A stretch of DNA of 64,000 nt from contig CAWBAO010000001.1 of the NCBI GenBank assembly GCA_963786945.1, positions 310,001-374,000 on the forward strand. The letters run 5' to 3'. Source of the stretch: JADKCZ01 sp963786945 (GTDB lineage Bacteria; Myxococcota; Myxococcia; Myxococcales; Anaeromyxobacteraceae). Below, piece by piece: positions 29,309 to 39,750 of the stretch (within the stretch, counting starts at the first letter, position 1; each line of letters opens with the position of its first letter). A program made the position numbers and the translations under genes. Under the pieces are notes generated by a model. That model searched no databases and was not told the DNA's origin. It was given only the letters and a program-made list of their open reading frames with translations.

Positions 29309-30769
29309 ATGCGAACCCCCCACGCCCGGGTCCTGCTGCTGCTGTCCCTCGCCCTCTCCGCCTGCGCCGCCCACGACAAGGCCGGCGACCGCGCCGCCGC
29401 CCTGGGCGACTGGAAGGCCGCCTACGCCGAGTACCGGCAGGCCCTGGCCGACGAGCCGAACGACCCGAAGATGAAGGAGAAGTACGCCACCGCCCGCAGC
29501 CAGGCGCTGGCTACCTCGGCGGCCTCGGCCCGCGGCTGCCTGGCCCGCCGCGACTGGGGCTGCGCCGTGGGCGAGGCGGACTTCGCCCTCTCCATCGATC
29601 CCGGCAACACCGAGCTCTCCGACCTGCGCCGCGAGGCCGGGCGGGAGCTGGCCCTGGTCGAGGTGGAGCAGGCCCGCTCGCAGGTGGCGCAGGGGCAGCT
29701 CCGCCAGGCCGACGCCACCATCCGCGGGGCGCAGCGCCACTCCGACGACGCCCGGGTGAGGCAGGGGCTCTCGCAGGTGTCCGGCCAGCTGGTGGTGGCC
29801 GCGGTGGCCGAGTCGGATCGCCGGCGCGCCGCCCGCCAGTTCCCCGAGGCGCTGGCCGCCCTGCAGCTGGCCCTCCCCTACGAGCCCGGGCTGCGCGACC
29901 GGGTCGAGGTGGTGAAGCGCGAGCAGGCGGCGTTCCTGCGCGCCGAGCACGACCGGCTCATGGCCGAGGGCGACCAGCTGCTCACCCGCAACGCCTGGGC
30001 CGAGGCGGCCGCCCGCTTCAAGGCGGCGGGGGCCGCCGTCCCCGACGACCGGGCCCGTGCCGGCGAGCAGTACGCCCGGCTGGCCCTGACCGCCGACGCC
30101 GCCGTGGAGCGCGGCGACTGGCCGGCCGCCACCCGCGGCTACCAGGAGATGGTCGACCTGCGGGTGGAACGGAACGGGTACGCCGCCTCCCAGCTGGGCC
30201 GGGTGGCGGTGCGGCCGTGGGCGCTCCGCCTCCGCTCGGTGCTGGTCACCCCGCTGCGCCCCGACGGCGTGCCCTGGGTCGGCCCGCCGAGCCGGACCGT
30301 GGTCAAGGTGGCCAACGAGGTGGTTCGGGTCGGCGGCTCCGGGCTCACCGTGCCGTTCCTGCTGATGCTCAACCAGGTGCCGCGGGAGAACCAGCCCAAC
30401 GTGGTGATCGAGGTGACCGCGCCGGGCGGGCCGCCGCTGCTCACCCCGCACCACCGCGGCCTCTACAGCACGCTGACCTCCTCGGTGGTGGTCGGCGCCA
30501 ACGGCTTCGAGCGGCGCACCGTCCGCTTCCGCGTCTTCCACTCGGAGCGGGGCGGGCTCGTCGAGGACATGGGGGTGATCGAGGCGCCCATCGGCGAGCT
30601 CATCAGCCGCGGGGCGATCACCGTGCAGTCCGAATCGGTGCCGGCGCTGGAGCTCTCGGCCGAGCCGGCCCCGGGCGTGCCGCTCGGCAGCGTCACCGAC
30701 CTGTCGCCGGTTCCCCCGCCGCCGCCCGACCGGGCGCGTCCGCCCGCGCCGCTGCCGGCCGCCCGCTGA
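29309..30769 (+). CDS. Lipoprotein with TPR-like repeats
   Basis: This lipoprotein has 486 residues and a lipobox LALSACAAHD. Residues ~25-285 form degenerate TPR-type helical pairs (LGDWKAAYAEYRQALADEP; NAWAEAAARFKAAGAAVPDD; ERGDWPAATRGYQEMVDL). Residues ~300-450 look like a beta-rich domain (PSRTVVKVANEVVRVGG; FERRTVRFRVFHSE), and the tail is Pro-rich. No catalytic motif is seen. TPR lipoproteins usually act as assembly scaffolds at the outer membrane. GATGGGAC before the ATG is a weak ribosome site. It is convergent with the ABC ATPase gene, whose stop is seven bases away. Confidence 0.75.
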   Translation: MRTPHARVLLLLSLALSACAAHDKAGDRAAALGDWKAAYAEYRQALADEPNDPKMKEKYATARSQALATSAASARGCLARRDWGCAVGEADFALSIDPGNTELSDLRREAGRELALVEVEQARSQVAQGQLRQADATIRGAQRHSDDARVRQGLSQVSGQLVVAAVAESDRRRAARQFPEALAALQLALPYEPGLRDRVEVVKREQAAFLRAEHDRLMAEGDQLLTRNAWAEAAARFKAAGAAVPDDRARAGEQYARLALTADAAVERGDWPAATRGYQEMVDLRVERNGYAASQLGRVAVRPWALRLRSVLVTPLRPDGVPWVGPPSRTVVKVANEVVRVGGSGLTVPFLLMLNQVPRENQPNVVIEVTAPGGPPLLTPHHRGLYSTLTSSVVVGANGFERRTVRFRVFHSERGGLVEDMGVIEAPIGELISRGAITVQSESVPALELSAEPAPGVPLGSVTDLSPVPPPPPDRARPPAPLPAAR

Positions 30770-30776
30770 CCGGCGA

Positions 30777-32072
30777 CTACTGCAGCGACACCGTCCCGTC
30801 GTCCTCCTCGTAGGCAAAGAGGTCACCGTAGCGGGCCCAGCCGATCCAGACCTGGAAGACCCGCTGGTAGTCCTCCGACGGCATCCGCAGCACGATGGTC
30901 TCCAGCACGAAGTCGCGCGGCAGCCGGTGCTGGGGGGCCACCAGCAGCGCGTCGCGCACGTCGGCGAAGAGCCTCAGCCCCAGCAGCTTCTCCCGCCACA
31001 GCGCCTTGCGCCGCTCCGGCGCGGCCGCCGCGAAGGCGCGCCCCTCCGGGGTGAGCACCGCCAGCCGCCTCGGCGTGTCGACGAGGTCGAGCAGCTCGGC
31101 CGCCTTGACCGCCTGGAGCAGCTGGCCGAACTCCCGGCCGGTCTCGGCGGCGACGCGGAAGACGTCCTCCTGCCCGCCGCGGGCGTCGAGCCACTCGACG
31201 AGCCCGATCACGTCGCCCACCGGGGCCGACGGCAGGATCTCCGGCGGCGGGGCGGCCGCCGGCGCCGCGGCCGGCTCGGGGAGGTCGGGCAGCTCGTGGC
31301 CGGTGATGAGATCGTGGAGCCGATCGACCAGCGCCAGCACCTCCGGCGAGCGGGCGTCGCGCGGGCGCGGCAGCCGGTTCTCCATCACGGTGCGCACCCG
31401 GCCCGGGTTGGCGGAGAGGACCACGATCCGGTCGGCCATGGTCACCACCTCCTTGATGTCGTGCGAGACCAGGAGCAGCGCCGAGGGGTTCTGGTGGTGG
31501 GCCGCCCAGATGTCGAGGATCTCGGCGCGCAGCGCCTCGGCGGTCAGCGCGTCCAGCTGGCTGAAGGGCTCGTCCATGAAGAGCGCCTCGGGGCGGAGCG
31601 AGAGGGCCCGGGCCATGCCGACCCGCTGCTTCATGCCGCCGGAGAGCTCGCGGGGGTAGGCCTCCTCGAAGCCGGCCAGGCCCACCATGCGGATGGCCTC
31701 GGCGACGCGCGCGGCGGACTCCTGGGGCGGGTAGCCGGCGGCCTGCAGCACCACGCGGACGTTCTCCACCACGGTCATCCACGGGAAGAGGGCGAACCCC
31801 TGGAAGACGATGGCCACGCCCGGGGCCAGCCCCTGCAGCGGCTCGCCGCGGACGCGGACGGTGCCGCGGCTGGGGCGGATCAGGCCGGCCAGGATGCGCA
31901 GGATGGTCGACTTGCCGCAGCCCGAGGGGCCGAGCAGCGCCACCACCTCGTCCTCGCGGATCTCCACCGAGACGTCGCGCAGCACCTCGAGCCGCTGGCC
32001 CGAGGGGAGCACGAAGGTGTGGCTGACGTCCTCGAGGGCGCAGAGCGGCGGGCGGGTGGCGTCGTCGGCCAT
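30777..32072 (-). CDS. NitT/TauT-type ABC transporter ATP-binding protein with AAA-associated C-terminal domain
   Basis: This 431-residue protein has an ATPase domain (~8-240) with Walker A GPSGCGKST, Q-loop IVFQGFALFPWMTV, signature LSGGMKQRVGMARAL, Walker B ALFMDEPFSQLD and H-loop LVSHD. The order and EPFSQLD fit the nitrate/sulfonate/taurine import branch. After a Pro-rich linker (~268-285), residues ~290-431 form an AAA-associated C-terminal domain of mostly helices (VIGLVEWLDARGGQEDVFRV...). This domain is known in a subset of such ATPases and is probably regulatory. Its start is ten bases after the permease stop, so the two genes are one unit. No periplasmic binding protein gene is adjacent. 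Confidence 0.9.
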   Translation of the reverse strand: MADDATRPPLCALEDVSHTFVLPSGQRLEVLRDVSVEIREDEVVALLGPSGCGKSTILRILAGLIRPSRGTVRVRGEPLQGLAPGVAIVFQGFALFPWMTVVENVRVVLQAAGYPPQESAARVAEAIRMVGLAGFEEAYPRELSGGMKQRVGMARALSLRPEALFMDEPFSQLDALTAEALRAEILDIWAAHHQNPSALLLVSHDIKEVVTMADRIVVLSANPGRVRTVMENRLPRPRDARSPEVLALVDRLHDLITGHELPDLPEPAAAPAAAPPPEILPSAPVGDVIGLVEWLDARGGQEDVFRVAAETGREFGQLLQAVKAAELLDLVDTPRRLAVLTPEGRAFAAAAPERRKALWREKLLGLRLFADVRDALLVAPQHRLPRDFVLETIVLRMPSEDYQRVFQVWIGWARYGDLFAYEEDDGTVSLQ

Positions 32073-32082
32073 GGGCGTACCC

Positions 32083-33810
32083 TCAGGGTGCGAAGCGCCG
32101 CTCGGCGTAGGCGTTGAGCGGGTGCCAGACCAGGCGGTTGAAGAGGACCACCACGGCGGACATCACCACCACGCTGGCGGCGAGCACCTGGAAGTCGGCG
32201 GCCTCGGCGGCCACGCCGATGCGGGCCCCCAGGCCGAAGGTGGTGAGGGTCCGGCCGCGGTAGGCCACGTACTCCGAGACGATGGAGGCGTTCCAGGCGC
32301 CGCCGGCGGCCGTGACCCAGCCGGTGATCAGGTAGGGGAGCACCGAGGGGAGCAGCAGGGCCCTGAAGCGGCGCCAGCCGCCGATCCGGTAGCTGGCCGC
32401 CGCCTCGCGCAGGTCGGAGGGGACCGCCATGGCCCCGGCCACCACGTTGAAGAGGATGTACCACTGGGTCCCCAGCAGCATCAGCACCACGCTGCCGCCG
32501 GAGAGGCCGACGCCGAGCTGGGCCAGCAGCGCCACCACCGCCGGGAAGAGCATGGGGGCGGGGAACGAGGCCACCACCTGCACCACCGGCTGCAGGGCGC
32601 GGGAGAGGCGGGGCGACAGGCCGATGGCCAGGCCGGCGGGGAGGGCCCAGAGGGTGCCCAGGGCCACGGCCGCCAGCACCCTGGCCAGCGTGGCGCCGGC
32701 GGCCAGCAGGGTGGTGCCCCAGGTCTCCGCCGGCACGTGGCGCAGCAGCCGGAACAGCTCCAGCGTCCCCATCGCCAGCAGCACCAGCAGCCCGCCGAGG
32801 AGGGCGACGGGCAGGAGCCGTGCCGCCACGCCGGCGGCGGGCCCCGCCTCCGCGGGCGGGCGCGGCCGCGGCGCCAGCGAGCGGGCGGCGCGGCGGCGCC
32901 ACCGGCGCAGCAGGCGGACCAGCCGCGAGCGGCGCAGCAGGTCGAGGAACCAGGAGCGGGCCGCCTCGCCCCCCTGCCCCTCGTCCTGCCGGAACTTCTG
33001 CGCCCAGACCACCACCGGCCTCCAGAGCAGCTGGTCGAGCGCCACGATCATGAGGGTCATGGCCACCACCGCCCCCACCATGGCCCGGCCGTCGCCGGCC
33101 GCCACCGCCACGCTCATGTAGGCGCCCAGCCCGGGCAGCCGGAAGTCACGCGAGCCGAGCACGAAGGCCTCGCTCACCATCAGGAAGAACCAGCCGCCCG
33201 CCATCGACATCATGGCGTTCCAGGTGAGGCCGATCACCGAGGCCGGCAGCTCCACCCACTTGAAGCGCTGCCACCACGAGAAGCGGTGGTGGCGCGCCAC
33301 CTCCAGCTGCAGGGGCGGCACCGACCGCACCGACCGGTAGAAGCTGAAGGTCATGTTCCAGGCCTGGCCGGTGAAGATCATGACGATGGCCGCCGCCTCG
33401 ATGCCGACGTTGGAGCCGGGGAAGAGCGCCACCAGCGACAAGACCAGGCCGGGCATGAAGCCGAGCACCGGCACGCTCTGCAGCACGTCGAGCAGCGGCA
33501 CCAGCACCCGCTCGGCCCGGGCGTCACGCGCCGCCCAGTAGCCGTAGACCAGCGTGAAGAGCAGGCTGAGGGCCAGCGCCGCCAGGCCGCGCGACAGCGA
33601 GAGCAGGGTGTAGCCGGGGAGGGCGCGGAGGGAGAGATCGATCTCCACGGCCGGGCGCATGGGGAGCGCCGCGCCATGGGCCAGGCGGGAGGCGGCGAAG
33701 AGGACGCCGCCCAGCGCCGCCACCACCACCAGGTCGGCCCAGCCCAGCCGCCGGGGGTGCCGGAGGAAGGCGGTCGCCTCGCCGAATGCCCGTCGGGCCA
33801 GGATCCTCAC
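32083..33810 (-). CDS. ABC transporter permease with two fused BPD-transport domains
   Basis: The protein has 575 residues, about twice a usual NitT/TauT permease. It holds two copies of the inner-membrane domain: residues ~60-290 (LLSLSRGLAALALSLLFTLV; EAA-like loop VARHHRFSWWQRFKWVELP) and ~345-575 (TLARVLAAVALGTLWALPAG; EAA-like loop EAAASYRIGGWRRFRALLLP). They are joined by an Arg-rich cytoplasmic stretch. One polypeptide can thus form the whole membrane part of the transporter. The GTG start at 33810 is preceded by GGGGGAG; a longer start at 33948 would add a Pro/Gly-rich tail and run into the moxR promoter region. It is followed by its ATPase. The substrate cannot be read. Confidence 0.88.
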   Translation of the reverse strand: MRILARRAFGEATAFLRHPRRLGWADLVVVAALGGVLFAASRLAHGAALPMRPAVEIDLSLRALPGYTLLSLSRGLAALALSLLFTLVYGYWAARDARAERVLVPLLDVLQSVPVLGFMPGLVLSLVALFPGSNVGIEAAAIVMIFTGQAWNMTFSFYRSVRSVPPLQLEVARHHRFSWWQRFKWVELPASVIGLTWNAMMSMAGGWFFLMVSEAFVLGSRDFRLPGLGAYMSVAVAAGDGRAMVGAVVAMTLMIVALDQLLWRPVVVWAQKFRQDEGQGGEAARSWFLDLLRRSRLVRLLRRWRRRAARSLAPRPRPPAEAGPAAGVAARLLPVALLGGLLVLLAMGTLELFRLLRHVPAETWGTTLLAAGATLARVLAAVALGTLWALPAGLAIGLSPRLSRALQPVVQVVASFPAPMLFPAVVALLAQLGVGLSGGSVVLMLLGTQWYILFNVVAGAMAVPSDLREAAASYRIGGWRRFRALLLPSVLPYLITGWVTAAGGAWNASIVSEYVAYRGRTLTTFGLGARIGVAAEAADFQVLAASVVVMSAVVVLFNRLVWHPLNAYAERRFAP

Positions 33811-34004
33811 GCGGCGGTTCTCCCCCCGCGCACCCTCGAGGGTCAAGCGACGGGCCGGCGTCCGGGGCGGCCCCGCACCGGGCCGCGGTCCGCTCCCCCC
33901 GTTCGCCGCCACGCCGCCGGGAAGAGCCGGGACCGGTGGGCTGTTCACCGGGACGGGCGGCGGCTATCTTCGCCCGTTCCCATGGCTCCACGCGCGGAGG
34001 GTGC

Positions 34005-34994
<990 letters not shown>

Positions 34995-35016
34995 CCGCCG
35001 GCCGCGCGCCGCACCG

Positions 35017-35904
35017 ATGAACGCCCGCGATCTCATCCAGCGCATCCGGCGCATCGAGATCACCACCCGCCGCGCCGTCGAGGACTCGCTCGGCGGCCAG
35101 TACCACTCGGTCTTCAAGGGGCGGGGGATGGACTTCCACGACGTGCGCGCCTACGCGCCCGGCGACGAGGTGCGGGCCATCGACTGGAACGTCTCGGCCC
35201 GCACCGGCCACCTCCACGTCAAGCGGTTCGTGGAGGAGCGCGAGCTGACGGTGATGGTGCTCTGCGACCTCTCGGCCTCCACCGACTTCGGCTCGGGGGC
35301 GCGCACCAAGGCCGAGGTGGCGGCCGAGATCGTGGCGCTGCTGGCCTTCTCGGCGGTCCAGAACGGCGATCGGGTGGGCCTGTACCTCTTCACCGACGAG
35401 GTGGAGCGGTTCGTGCCGCCGCGCAAGGGGCGGCGCCACGCCCTGCGCCTGGTCTCCGAGATCCTCCAGTTCCGGCCGAGGAGCCGCCGCACCGACCTGG
35501 GGGCGGCGCTCACCCAGCTGCGGCGCACCGTGCGCCGGCGCTGCGTGGCCTTCGTGCTCTCCGACTTCCTCGACGACGAGGCCCGCTTCGAGCAGCCGCT
35601 GCGCATCGCCGCCCGGAAGCACGACCTGGTCCCCATCCGCATCGAGGACCGGCTGGAGCGCACCCTGCCGCCGGCCGGCCTGGCGCTGCTGGAGGACCCC
35701 GAGACCGGCGCCACGGTCCGGGTCGACCTCTCCGACCGGCGGGTGCGCGACCGCCTCTCCGCCGAGGCCGGCGCCGCCGAGCAGCGGCTCACCCGCCTCT
35801 TCTCCCGCCTCGACCTGGACCACGCCCGGGTCCGGGCCGACGACGCCGACTACGTCGGGCCGCTGCTGGCCTTCTTCCAGGCGCGGGCGCGGAGGATCGG
35901 GTGA
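35017..35904 (+). CDS. DUF58 protein (VWA-like partner of MoxR)
   Basis: The protein has 295 residues. The DUF58 hallmark YAPGDEVRAIDWNVSARTGHLHVKRFVEERE is present in parts (PGDEVRAIDWNVSAR and VKRFVEERE). A VWA-like fold with the MIDAS-type VLCDLSASTDFGS follows, then FVLSDFLDDEARFEQPL. There is no membrane segment, so it is cytoplasmic. It is found next to moxR in most genomes. The ATG at 35017 lies 22 bases after the moxR stop, and its stop overlaps the GTG of the next gene (GTGA). Confidence 0.92.
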   Translation: MNARDLIQRIRRIEITTRRAVEDSLGGQYHSVFKGRGMDFHDVRAYAPGDEVRAIDWNVSARTGHLHVKRFVEERELTVMVLCDLSASTDFGSGARTKAEVAAEIVALLAFSAVQNGDRVGLYLFTDEVERFVPPRKGRRHALRLVSEILQFRPRSRRTDLGAALTQLRRTVRRRCVAFVLSDFLDDEARFEQPLRIAARKHDLVPIRIEDRLERTLPPAGLALLEDPETGATVRVDLSDRRVRDRLSAEAGAAEQRLTRLFSRLDLDHARVRADDADYVGPLLAFFQARARRIG

Positions 35905-36872
35905 GCGCGGCGTGGCTGGCCCTGGTGCTGGCGGCGACGGCGCCGGCCGGGCCGACCGCCCCGGTGGAGCAGGCGGCGCCGCGGGAGGTCCACTCCCGCA
36001 CCTCGGCCGCCAGCGCCAGGCTGGGCGAGCCCATCGAGTGGGAAATCGAGCTCAAGCACGCGCCGGCCGAGCGCTACCGGTTCGAGGCGGCGCTGCCCGA
36101 GGGGCCCTGGCACGCCGAGCCGCTCGGCTGCCAGCGGGCCGAGACGCCCACCGAGGCCACCACCACCTGCCGGCTCCGGGTGGCGCTGCTGGCGCTGGGG
36201 GCCGTCGACCTGCCGGCGCTCCGGCTCTCGGCCTCGACGCCGGAGGGCCCCCGGGTGCTCGACATCCCCGGGCCTCGCCTCACCGGCAACGGCATCATCG
36301 ATCCCGCGGTGCCGGCCGAGCAGCTGCAGCTGCGGGCGCCGGCCCCGGCGGTGCCGCTGCTGGTGCCCAGCTGGCGCCTGCTCTGGTGGGGCCTGGGCGG
36401 GCTGGCCGCGGCCCTGCTGGGCTGGTGGCTGTGGCGCCGCTGGCGCGCCCGGCGGCGGGACGGGGAGGCCCCGCCGCCCCCGGTGCCGCCGGAGGTGCGC
36501 CTGGCCGCCCGGCTCGACCAGCTCGAGGGCGAGCGGCTGGGGGAGCAGGGGCGCGGCCGCGAGCACTTCTTCCGGCTCTCCGAGGCGGTGCGCGACTACC
36601 TCGGCGCCGTCACCGGCGTGAACGCCCTCGACCTCACCACCGAGGAGCTGCTGGAGGCCCTGGCCCGCCAGCCCGACCCGCGCCTGCCGCTCGAGCCGCT
36701 GCAGCGGTTCTCCGAGACCGCCGACCTCGTCAAGTTCGCCCGCCTCCCTGCCGACGGCCGCGCCTGCGCCGACGGCGTGGCCTTCGCGCGCGAGCTGCTG
36801 GCCCGCACCCGGCCGGCGCCGGCCGTCACGCCGCCGGCGCCGGCGCCGCCCCCTCCGGGAGCCCCGCCATGA
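35901..36872 (+). CDS. Membrane protein of the MoxR/Bat operon, DUF4381-like
   Basis: This 323-residue protein has an N-terminal signal or membrane segment, then a beta-sandwich periplasmic domain of ~110 residues (VHSRTSAASARLGEPIEWEIE). A single strong membrane segment follows (LLWWGLGGLAAALLGWWLW), then an Arg-rich cytoplasmic region ending with helices (FFRLSEAVRDYLGAVTGVNAL; LTTEELLEAL). This order fits the small membrane protein usually encoded between DUF58 and BatA. The GTG start (35901) overlaps the DUF58 stop, and its own stop overlaps the BatA start (ATGA). The Pro-rich C-terminus is not conserved. Confidence 0.75.
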   Translation: MSAAWLALVLAATAPAGPTAPVEQAAPREVHSRTSAASARLGEPIEWEIELKHAPAERYRFEAALPEGPWHAEPLGCQRAETPTEATTTCRLRVALLALGAVDLPALRLSASTPEGPRVLDIPGPRLTGNGIIDPAVPAEQLQLRAPAPAVPLLVPSWRLLWWGLGGLAAALLGWWLWRRWRARRRDGEAPPPPVPPEVRLAARLDQLEGERLGEQGRGREHFFRLSEAVRDYLGAVTGVNALDLTTEELLEALARQPDPRLPLEPLQRFSETADLVKFARLPADGRACADGVAFARELLARTRPAPAVTPPAPAPPPPGAPP

Positions 36873-37882
36873 CCGGCGACGCGCTCCAGTGGGCCCGGCC
36901 CTGGGCCCTGCTGCTGCTCCTCGCCCTCCCCCTGGTGGCGCTGGCGCTCCGCCTCGACCGCTGGCGCGCCCCCCGGCTCCTCCACCCCCGGGCCGGGACC
37001 ATCGCCGCCGGGCCTCGCGGCTGGGTGGCGCGGCTCTGGTGGCTGCCGCAGGCCCTGCTGCTGGCCGGCCTGGCCCTCACCGCGGTGGGGCTGGCCCGCC
37101 CCCAGGCCGACCGGCGCACGCCGGAGCGGCGCAGCGTCGAGGGGATCGACATCGTCATCGCCCTCGACCTCTCCACCTCGATGCTGGCCGCCGACTTCAA
37201 GCCGGAGAGCCGGATCCACGTCGCCAAGGAGGTCCTCAAGGACTTCATCGGCCGGCGGCGCAGCGACCGGATCGGGCTGGTGGTCTTCGCCGGGGAGGCC
37301 TACACCCAGGCCCCGCTCACCCTCGACTACGGCCTGCTCCGCTCGCTGGTGGACCAGCTCAAGATCGGCGTCATCGAGGACGGCACCGCCATCGGCAACG
37401 CCCTGGCCACCGCGGTCAACCGGCTGCGCGAGTCGGACGCCCGCAGCAAGGTGGTCATCCTCATCACCGACGGCGACAACAACCGCGGCCAGATCTCGCC
37501 GCTGGAGGCGGCCCGCCTCGCCCAGGCCATGGGGGTGCGGGTCTTCCCCATCCTGGTCGGCACCGGCGGCGTGGTCCCCTACCCCGACGGCACCGACCTG
37601 CTGGGCCGGCCCAGCTACCGCCCGGTCCAGCTCGACGTCAACCCCGGGCTGCTGCGCGACATCGCCGCCACCACCGGCGGCGCCTTCGCCACCGCCACCG
37701 ACCGGGCCGGGCTGGAGGGTGGGCTGCAGGCGGTGCTGGACCGGATGGAGAAGACGCGCATCATCGAGACCACCGGCGGCAGCCAGGTGACCGAGCTCTT
37801 CCCGCGCCTGCTCGGGCCGGCCTTCGCCCTGGTGGCGCTGGGGCTGCTGCTCGGCCTGACGCGCTGGAGGTCCTTCCCGTGA
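36869..37882 (+). CDS. batA: BatA-like VWA-domain membrane protein
   Basis: This 337-residue protein has two N-terminal membrane segments (ALLLLLALPLVALAL; LPQALLLAGLALTAVGLA). They are followed by a periplasmic VWA domain with the MIDAS metal site IDIVIALDLSTSMLA, a Thr in EDGTAIGNAL and Asp in ILITDGDNNRG. A final membrane segment (LLGPAFALVALGLLLGL) closes it. That topology is standard for BatA of the Bacteroides aerotolerance operon. Both ends overlap neighbours (ATGA at 36869, GTGA at 37879), indicating coupled translation. Confidence 0.9.
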   Translation: MTGDALQWARPWALLLLLALPLVALALRLDRWRAPRLLHPRAGTIAAGPRGWVARLWWLPQALLLAGLALTAVGLARPQADRRTPERRSVEGIDIVIALDLSTSMLAADFKPESRIHVAKEVLKDFIGRRRSDRIGLVVFAGEAYTQAPLTLDYGLLRSLVDQLKIGVIEDGTAIGNALATAVNRLRESDARSKVVILITDGDNNRGQISPLEAARLAQAMGVRVFPILVGTGGVVPYPDGTDLLGRPSYRPVQLDVNPGLLRDIAATTGGAFATATDRAGLEGGLQAVLDRMEKTRIIETTGGSQVTELFPRLLGPAFALVALGLLLGLTRWRSFP

Positions 37883-38961
37883 CCCCGGCCTCGCCGCTCA
37901 CCTTCCAGGTGCTGGGGGCGCCGGCCCGGCTGCTGGCCCCGGAGGCGCTCTGGCTGCTGCTGCCGGTGGCCGCGCTGGGAGGGCTGGCCGCCTGGCGCCT
38001 GCTCCAGCGCCGCGACCTGCTGCGCCGCGTCGCCGGCCCGCAGGCCGCCCGGCTGGCGCCCCGCGCCGGCCTGGCCCGGCCCGCCACCCGGGCCTCGCTC
38101 TGGCTCACCGGGCTGCTGCTGCTGGCGGTGGCGCTCTCGCGGCCGCAGTGCGGGACCCGGACCGAGCTCTCCCGGCGCTACGGCGTCGACCTGGTGGTGC
38201 TCCTCGACGTCTCCCGCTCGATGCAGGCCCGCGACGTGGCGCCCGACCGGCTCACCCGGGCCACGCTGGAGGTGGGCAGCCTGCTCGACCAGCTGGCCGG
38301 CGACCGGGTCGGCGTCGTGGTCTTCGCCGCCGAGGCCTTCGTGCAGTGCCCGCTCACCACCGACTACCAGGCGGCCCGGCTCTTCCTGCGCTCGGTGGGG
38401 CCGGGGAGCGTGCCGCAGCAGGGGTCCGACCTCGGCCACGCGCTGCGGGCGGCGCGCCAGGTGCTGGAGCAGGGCGAGAACTCGCAGGGGCGCGGCAAGG
38501 TGGTGCTGGTGGTCAGCGACGGCGAGGACCTGGAGGGCGACGCCGGCGAGGCGGCCCGGGCCCTGGGCGACGCCGGCATCCGCGTCCACGCCCTGGCGGT
38601 GGGGACCGAGGCCGGCGAGCCCATCCCGCTGCTCGACGCCCGGGGGCAGGTGACCGGCTACAAGAAGGACCGGGCCGGCCAGCCGGTGGTGTCCCGCCTC
38701 GATCTCGCCACCCTCCGCGAGATCACCTCGCGCGGCGGTGGCGAGATCTTCCAGCTCGACTCGCCCGATCACGGCCTGCCAGCCTTCAAGGCGGCCCTCG
38801 ACGGGTTGCAGAAGAGCGAGCTCACCAGCCGGCTCACGGTCCAGTTCGAGGACCGCTTCGCCCTGGCCGCCTTCCCGGCCCTGCTGCTGCTGCTGGCCGG
38901 GCTGCTGCTGGGCGAGGCCGGCCCGCGGCGCGCGGTGGGAGACGAGGAGGAGCCGCCATGA
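37879..38961 (+). CDS. batB: BatB-like VWA-domain membrane protein
   Basis: This 360-residue paralogue of the preceding protein has the same layout: two N-terminal membrane segments (ALWLLLPVAALGGLAAW; ASLWLTGLLLLAVALS), then a VWA domain with MIDAS VDLVVLLDVSRSMQA and LVVSDGEDLEGD. A C-terminal membrane helix (FPALLLLLAGLLLG) follows. The acidic tail DEEEPP is typical of BatB ends. GTG start at 37879 overlaps the batA stop; its own stop overlaps the batC start. BatA and BatB are thought to form a heteromer in the membrane. Confidence 0.9.
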   Translation: MTPASPLTFQVLGAPARLLAPEALWLLLPVAALGGLAAWRLLQRRDLLRRVAGPQAARLAPRAGLARPATRASLWLTGLLLLAVALSRPQCGTRTELSRRYGVDLVVLLDVSRSMQARDVAPDRLTRATLEVGSLLDQLAGDRVGVVVFAAEAFVQCPLTTDYQAARLFLRSVGPGSVPQQGSDLGHALRAARQVLEQGENSQGRGKVVLVVSDGEDLEGDAGEAARALGDAGIRVHALAVGTEAGEPIPLLDARGQVTGYKKDRAGQPVVSRLDLATLREITSRGGGEIFQLDSPDHGLPAFKAALDGLQKSELTSRLTVQFEDRFALAAFPALLLLLAGLLLGEAGPRRAVGDEEEPP

Positions 38962-39750
38962 CCGCCGCCCTCCCGCTGGTGGCGCTCCTGCTGTCCGCCT
39001 CCCCCTTCGAGGCCGAGCAGCCCGAGGTGCGGGCCGGGAACGAGGCGCTGCGGGACGGGAGCCCGGCGGCCGCCCTGCCGCGCTACGACGCGGCCGAGCG
39101 GGAGGTCGGTCCGCACCCCGAGATCGACTTCGACCGCGGCAACGCGCTCCACGCGGCCGGCCGCCTCGAGGAGGCCCGGGCGGCGTGGAAGAAGGCGGCC
39201 GAGCGGGCGCCACCCCCGCTGGCCAGCCGCGCGCTCCAGAACACCGCCAGCGCGCTCGACCAGGCCGGCGACCAGGCGGGGGCCATCCGCGCCCTGGGCG
39301 AGGCGCTGCAACGCGACCCCGGCAACGAGGACGCACGCTATAACCTCGAGGTGCTGCTGCGCCGCAAGGCGGAAGGGAAGGGCGCGCCCAAGGAGCCCGG
39401 CGACCAGGGGGCGAAGCGGCCCGACGCCGAACCCCGCCCGGGCGCCGGCGGGACGCAGGACCGGCCGGGGGCCGGGAAGCAGGACGGGCGCCCCGAGCCG
39501 CAGGGAGGCGAGCCGAAGCGGGAGGAACAGGCGAAGGAGCGGCGAGAGGAGCGGCCGGGGCGTGACGCGGGGACGGGACGAGCGGGGGACCAGGACGCGG
39601 AGCGCCAGCGGCGCGCCCGGGCGGCCCGAGCCGGTCGGGAAGCGGGACGCCGAGCGGCTGCTCGACGCCCTCCGCTCGCGCGAGCGGACCATGCCGCTCG
39701 GGCCGGTGGGCCCGCCGCCGGGGAGGAAGGAGACCGGGCGTGACTGGTAG
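38958..39750 (+). CDS. batC: BatC-like TPR protein (frameshifted)
   Basis: About 263 residues after correction. A signal-like N-terminus precedes TPR units (NALHAAGRLEEARAAWKKAA; ALDQAGDQAGAIRALGEALQ) and then a long low-complexity Arg/Glu/Gly-rich stretch. The conserved end of the BatC family, DAERLLDALRSRERTMPLGP and finally RDW, appears only after a one-base frame change somewhere in 39,560-39,640, inside the low-complexity part. Without the change the frame runs on into meaningless sequence to 39743. The proper stop (TAG, 39748-39750) overlaps the start of batD. Confidence 0.78.
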
